Shown piece after piece: positions 5,368 to 8,075 of a stretch of 8,075 nt of DNA. The number at the start of each line of letters is the position of its first letter. The first letter of the stretch is position 1. The translations under genes were made by a program, and so were the position numbers. The notes under the pieces were generated by a model. That model saw nothing but the letters and a program-made list of their open reading frames with translations, searched no databases and was not told the origin of the DNA. The DNA is from JBOFDK01 sp051650305 (GTDB lineage Bacteria; Bacillota; Clostridia; Lachnospirales; Cellulosilyticaceae): contig JBOFIT010000100.1 in NCBI GenBank assembly GCA_051650305.1, positions 1 through 8,075 of the forward strand, written 5' to 3'.

Positions 5368-6525
5368 ATGTATAAGAGAAGAAAACTTCTTTTACTAATG
5401 ACATGCCTTATGACGATGGTTATAAGTATACAGGTGTTTGGAGCAAAAAAAGTGATGGTGCAAAATGTTCCTGTGCTTAATCAACATCCAGAGCTACCTA
5501 CTGGATGTGAAGCAACGGCACTAACAATGGTACTGAAGTACTATGGTGTGAATATAACGAAAGAACAAGTTGCTAGGGATATGCCAAAGGCTTCAAGACC
5601 TGTGTATAGGGACGGCAAACTTAGAGGTGAGACACCGAACAAAGCATTTATAGGAGATCCCTTTTCAAAAAATGGATTTGGCGTTTTTTCTCCTGTAATT
5701 TTAAATATGATAGAAAGCTATCTGCCAGGTCGTTCAGAAAACTTAGGTGGAGGGAGCTTTGATAAAGTTTATAAAGCATTAGATGAAGGAAGACCTGTCA
5801 TGACATGGACGACTATAGGACTTGCGGAACCTTCAGAAAATAGTCGCTGGTATACGACGGCGGGAGAAACCGTTGCGTGGAAAGTACCAGAGCATGCAGT
5901 CGTGGTAGTGGGCTATGATGATAAGTACATCTATGTGAATGATCCTTACTCAGGGACTCAAAAGAAACGCGATAAGAATCTTTTCGTTAAACGTTGGGAA
6001 CAGATGGGAAGACAGGCAGTAGCCGTCAAGCCAGTGCCACCTAAAGAGAAGGTAGAGATCTTAGAAACACGAGATGTGTTTATCGATGGGATTCAGTACA
6101 AGGATTTAGTAGCAGTAGATAAGACAGGTGAATGGATACCTTTACGTTTTCTAGAAGGACTACATGGGGGGACAGCGGTAGGTTATGACCCACAAACGGC
6201 TTTAGTCTCAGTAACGGTTAAAGAGGATTATCCCATACCTTCAAATATTTCTAAATGGATAGGTCATAATACAGCAGGGAAAAATGAAGCAATACCAAGA
6301 AACATCAATGGCAAGTATTATATTTACATAGAACTTTTACCAACGGATAATGAAGTGATTACCTATAATTTAAAAGGCAGAAAAGTAACGATGAAATACC
6401 AAGTGATTGATGGTGTCACTTATGTGAATAAAGATTGGGTACAAAAATTTTATGAACTTGATATACAAACGACGAAAAACTCTCCAAGTAAAGTAGCTGG
6501 AGAGTTTTTTGCGTATCCGTATTAG
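5368..6525 (+). CDS. Secreted C39-like cysteine peptidase with C-terminal copper-amine-oxidase-N-like domain
   Basis: This 385-residue protein begins with a signal peptide: MYKRRK, a hydrophobic core at 7-24, and a likely cut near residue 26 (VFGA). Residues about 30-222 look like Peptidase_C39_2. The oxyanion Gln39 and catalytic Cys47 lie in NQHPELPTGCEATALTMVLKYYG, His176 is in PEHAVVVVGYDD and Asp192 in YVNDPYSG, so the papain-like triad appears complete. After a proline-rich linker (222-227), residues about 230-285 (GEWIPLRFLEGLHGGTAVGYDPQTALVSVTV) resemble a copper amine oxidase N-terminal repeat, common in secreted clostridial wall proteins. About 100 further residues are of uncertain fold. 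It should act outside the membrane, cleaving a peptide or isopeptide bond, but the substrate is unknown. It has its own promoter, and its last 17 codons contain a terminator hairpin. ATG at 5368 follows AGGAGGG. Confidence 0.88.
   Translation: MYKRRKLLLLMTCLMTMVISIQVFGAKKVMVQNVPVLNQHPELPTGCEATALTMVLKYYGVNITKEQVARDMPKASRPVYRDGKLRGETPNKAFIGDPFSKNGFGVFSPVILNMIESYLPGRSENLGGGSFDKVYKALDEGRPVMTWTTIGLAEPSENSRWYTTAGETVAWKVPEHAVVVVGYDDKYIYVNDPYSGTQKKRDKNLFVKRWEQMGRQAVAVKPVPPKEKVEILETRDVFIDGIQYKDLVAVDKTGEWIPLRFLEGLHGGTAVGYDPQTALVSVTVKEDYPIPSNISKWIGHNTAGKNEAIPRNINGKYYIYIELLPTDNEVITYNLKGRKVTMKYQVIDGVTYVNKDWVQKFYELDIQTTKNSPSKVAGEFFAYPY
6475..6510. terminator. Bidirectional terminator inside the 3' end of the C39-like gene
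   Basis: AAAAACTCTCCA (6475-6486) pairs with TGGAGAGTTTTT (6498-6509) around an 11-base loop. The plus strand ends in six T and the minus strand in five U. For the minus-strand 50-residue gene it lies 12 bases past the stop, the normal position. For the plus-strand C39-like gene it lies before the stop codon, within codons for the last residues. Confidence 0.8.
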
Positions 6526-6674
6526 TTGATATGAGGACTTTGGAATCCCTCACGTTTGGTAGAGTGTTTCTTGCTATTTTTATTATGGTTTTGTGCCTCA
6601 GCAGTGAGAGGGGTTTGGTAGTTACATTTAGCCATGCGGGCCTCTTTGTTATCTACTTGACTATCTTTTGGCAT
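6522..6674 (-). CDS. Small hydrophilic protein, 50 residues, unknown function
   Basis: ATG at 6674 is preceded by AAAGGAGA (6681-6688) with 6 bases between, a strong ribosome binding site, and the frame ends at TAA 6522-6524. The protein is very hydrophilic, rich in K, N, Q, S and H, with one cysteine (Cys17) and no hydrophobic segment: it starts MPKDSQVDNKEARMAK, has a LTAEAQNHNKNSKKHSTK middle and ends REGFQSPHIN. It is probably disordered. Small spore-associated or nucleic-acid-binding proteins of clostridia can look like this, but I do not recognise a family. It lies 102 bases downstream of the DUF2871 gene on the same strand, with no clear promoter between, so the two may be cotranscribed. 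Its stop overlaps the convergent C39-like stop by 3 bases within TTAG. Confidence 0.7.
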   Translation of the reverse strand: MPKDSQVDNKEARMAKCNYQTPLTAEAQNHNKNSKKHSTKREGFQSPHIN

Positions 6675-6776
6675 GATAAGTCTCCTTTGCATAGGTAATC
6701 TTGGCGAGATTTTTTAAGGACCTTTACAAAAAATAGTATCTGCAAAACTAAAAAAATCTATTCTTAAAAAATCAAT

Positions 6777-7181
6777 CTATGCTTCTTTAGAAATAGCTTT
6801 ATAAAGTAAAACCATAAACCACACAAGGCTCATACCTAGAAGTGCGTGACCTAGGCCGGCTATGTGACTAAGGCCAGCTACGGTGGTACCGAGAACTTCA
6901 GTTATACCACGGATAAGGAGTGTTGTGGTCATATAAAGAAGTGAAAAATTATAAACGATGAGCCAAGGTGTGTGACTTTTAATCTCAGAAAGCTTGAAGT
7001 TCTTTTCAAGTATAAGAAGTACAAGTGAAAACATAAAACCTAATATAAGTAAATGGCCATGTACCTTGCCTAAAGTTGTTACATCTTCGAAGTGATTAAA
7101 CTTAGTAAATTCTCTAAAAAATACACCGGCTATAAGGCCTAGACCTAGATAAGAACTAGCCATGTAAAAATATTTTTTCAT
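6777..7181 (-). CDS. DUF2871-family four-helix membrane protein
   Basis: This 134-residue integral membrane protein has four predicted helices at about 7-22, 40-58, 72-90 and 108-126 and a short basic C-terminus. Its length and sequence fit the DUF2871 family, whose biochemical role is not known. Helix 2 opens with KVHGHLLILGF (His41, His43), and the segment before and into helix 4 has SHIAGLGHALLG (His106, His112). Histidines placed at helix ends like this recall haem- or metal-binding membrane proteins such as NnrS and the oxidase subunit I superfamily. That comparison is inference. ATG at 7181 follows a strong AAGGGGGA (7187-7194). The promoter region contains a Fur-type operator, so expression probably rises when iron is scarce. 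It may be cotranscribed with the 50-residue gene downstream. Confidence 0.85.
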   Translation of the reverse strand: MKKYFYMASSYLGLGLIAGVFFREFTKFNHFEDVTTLGKVHGHLLILGFMFSLVLLILEKNFKLSEIKSHTPWLIVYNFSLLYMTTTLLIRGITEVLGTTVAGLSHIAGLGHALLGMSLVWFMVLLYKAISKEA

Positions 7182-7215
7182 AATGATCCCCCTTAGGAAA
7201 ATGTGTTATAAAGTT

Positions 7216-7245
7216 ATTATATCATAATTATTATCAATTAGTAAA
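7216..7245 (-). promoter_or_regulatory. Promoter of the DUF2871 gene
   Basis: On the minus strand there is a perfect TATAAT (7216-7221) and, 18 bases upstream, TTTACT (7240-7245, 4 of 6 to TTGACA). The start codon lies about 35 bases past the -10 box. The spacer is occupied by the Fur-type operator. Confidence 0.65.
7222..7236. promoter_or_regulatory. Fur-type operator (7-1-7 box)
   Basis: TCATAATTATTATCA matches the 7-1-7 Fur consensus TGATAATNATTATCA at all but one defined position, and the PerR form (TTATAATNATTATAA) at all but two. It fills the spacer between the -35 and -10 boxes of the DUF2871 promoter, the classic place for repression. It is also 87 bases upstream of the divergent nadD-like start, so an effect on that gene is possible but less likely. 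Confidence 0.65.
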
Positions 7246-7322
7246 CTGTATCTTTTGAGTGATGAAGAGTATGAAATAAAAATAAATGACAAATAGTAAG
7301 AGAAAAAACGAGAGGTTGTGTG

Positions 7323-7940
7323 ATGAAGTCAGTTATTGTTTTGTTTGGAGGTTCTTTTAATCCACCTACTCATTCACATTTTTCATTGGCAGAGCAAGTG
7401 TATTGTTCGTTCAAGCAGATTGAGAAAATTATTTTTATGCCGGTAGCAGATAGCTATCCAAAGAAAGATTTATTAGATGCTATGTATCGTGTGGAAATGC
7501 TTGAAAAAGTATGTGAGAAGAATGCACATTTTGAAGTAAGTACCTTTGAAGTAGATGCACCATCTTTGATGAATAGTATCGATACCCTTAATGCATTACA
7601 AAAGAAGTATCCTTCCCATGAAATTTGGCTTACTATAGGAAGTGATAATCTAAAACTCATGCCTAGTTGGCCTTGCTATCTAGAGATACTGGACAAGTAT
7701 AAGTGTCTCGTATTAGAAAGAGATAAAGATAAAATTCAAAAAATTATAAGTAGCCATTCTGTGCTAAGTCAGCATAAAGAACGGTTTGTAGAGACACATG
7801 AATTAGTACACAGTGATTGCAATGCTACCCTTATACGCAAGCTTTTACGAGAAGGTAAAAGTATTCGATATTTAGTGCCAGATGAGGTGTATCATTACAT
7901 TACAGAAAAGGGATTATATACGATAATCGATACAAAATAA
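7323..7940 (+). CDS. nadD: Nicotinate-nucleotide adenylyltransferase-like protein (NadD family)
   Basis: This protein of 205 residues belongs to the nucleotidyltransferase fold that joins ATP to nicotinate mononucleotide, making deamido-NAD in the cytoplasm. Visible signatures are GGSFNPPTHSH (9-19), the ATP-binding loop equivalent to GGTFDPIHxGH, then WLTIGSDNLKLMPSW (about 102-116) at the usual NadD position of IGADxL...W, and CNATLIRKLLREG (about 167-179), the counterpart of the ISSTxIR motif, followed by LVPDEVYHYI. The (H/T)xGH signature has Ser18 in place of Gly, a small deviation. ATG at 7323 is preferred over the GTG at 7320 because GAGAGG (7310-7315) is 7 bases upstream of the ATG. 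A probable nadE begins 79 bases downstream, which supports the NAD role. This may be a second NadD-like gene rather than the one usually found beside obg/yqeK. Confidence 0.85.
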   Translation: MKSVIVLFGGSFNPPTHSHFSLAEQVYCSFKQIEKIIFMPVADSYPKKDLLDAMYRVEMLEKVCEKNAHFEVSTFEVDAPSLMNSIDTLNALQKKYPSHEIWLTIGSDNLKLMPSWPCYLEILDKYKCLVLERDKDKIQKIISSHSVLSQHKERFVETHELVHSDCNATLIRKLLREGKSIRYLVPDEVYHYITEKGLYTIIDTK

Positions 7941-8019
7941 CATTCACTCTAGCATTTTTATAAAAAAAAGTTAAAATATGAGTATAAGTAAAGAAATAAA
8001 GATAAGGAGACTATAAAAA

Positions 8020-8075
8020 ATGACAAAACAACTTGAACACAGATTAAATTGGATCAAAGAACGCGTACAGGCATC
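8020..8075 (+). CDS. nadE: Probable NAD synthetase, first 18 codons (runs off the window)
   Basis: ATG at 8020 follows AAGGAGA (8004-8010) with 9 bases between, and the frame is open to the window end. The visible residues are MTKQLEHRLNWIKERVQA. A short charged helix of the form RLxWIKExVxxA is how many ammonia-dependent NAD synthetases begin, just before the SGGKDS ATP-pyrophosphatase loop, which would lie past the edge. NadE amidates the deamido-NAD made by NadD, so the position right after the NadD-like gene fits. The catalytic motif is not visible, so the call rests on the N-terminus plus the neighbour. Confidence 0.6.
   Translation, partial: MTKQLEHRLNWIKERVQA

Noticed and set aside
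6709..6734. Possible hairpin ATTTTTTAAGG / CCTTTACAAAAAAT after the DUF2871 gene
   Set aside because: The arms differ by a three-base bulge, the loop is too tight and no U-run follows, so it is unlikely to terminate transcription.
7454..7660. 68-codon minus-strand open frame
   Set aside because: It is antisense to the NadD-like gene, with no start signals or motifs.

Overview
The window looks like chromosome of a low-GC Gram-positive anaerobe, most likely a clostridium of the Lachnospirales type. The reasons are AT-rich intergenic DNA, strong AGGAGG-type ribosome binding sites, TTGAAA/TATAAT-type promoters, U-tailed hairpin terminators, an ECF sigma/anti-sigma pair and a DUF2871 membrane protein. 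The genus is not proven. There is no insertion sequence, phage, CRISPR array, rRNA or tRNA in view. Most of the window is ordinary housekeeping DNA, separated by intergenic regions that hold several short genes and some unusual structure.

Layout. 1-740: minus-strand ECF sigma factor followed by the start of a probable anti-sigma gene, behind an ECF-type promoter that suggests autoregulation. 760-1400: a gene-poor stretch with a terminator, a decayed GNAT acetyltransferase, a short hairpin, a 14-bp tandem repeat and a ~245-bp near-palindromic element that abuts the 3' end of the next gene. 1392-2495: minus-strand DEAD-box RNA helicase. 2591-3053: a long hairpin, small palindromes and a plus-strand 45-residue single-pass membrane protein, ending in a terminator shared with glnS. 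3055-4955: minus-strand glnS and, upstream of it, a 51-residue zinc-ribbon protein, with a terminator between them. 5125-5262: a compact plus-strand unit encoding a 25-residue cationic amphipathic peptide. 5302-6525: a secreted C39-like cysteine peptidase fused to a copper-amine-oxidase-N-like domain. 6522-7245: minus strand, a 50-residue hydrophilic protein and a DUF2871 four-helix membrane protein with a near-perfect Fur-type operator inside its promoter. 7323-8075: plus strand, nadD-like adenylyltransferase followed by what is probably nadE, the last two steps of NAD synthesis.

How genes relate. The sigma and anti-sigma genes form an operon. nadD and nadE probably do too. The DUF2871 and 50-residue genes may share an iron-responsive transcript that ends at a hairpin lying inside the 3' end of the convergent C39-like gene. 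The points most worth checking are the 25-residue peptide, the palindromic element at the helicase 3' end, the Fur-type operator over DUF2871 and the convergent four-base gene overlap. No complete new multi-gene system can be demonstrated from this sequence alone.
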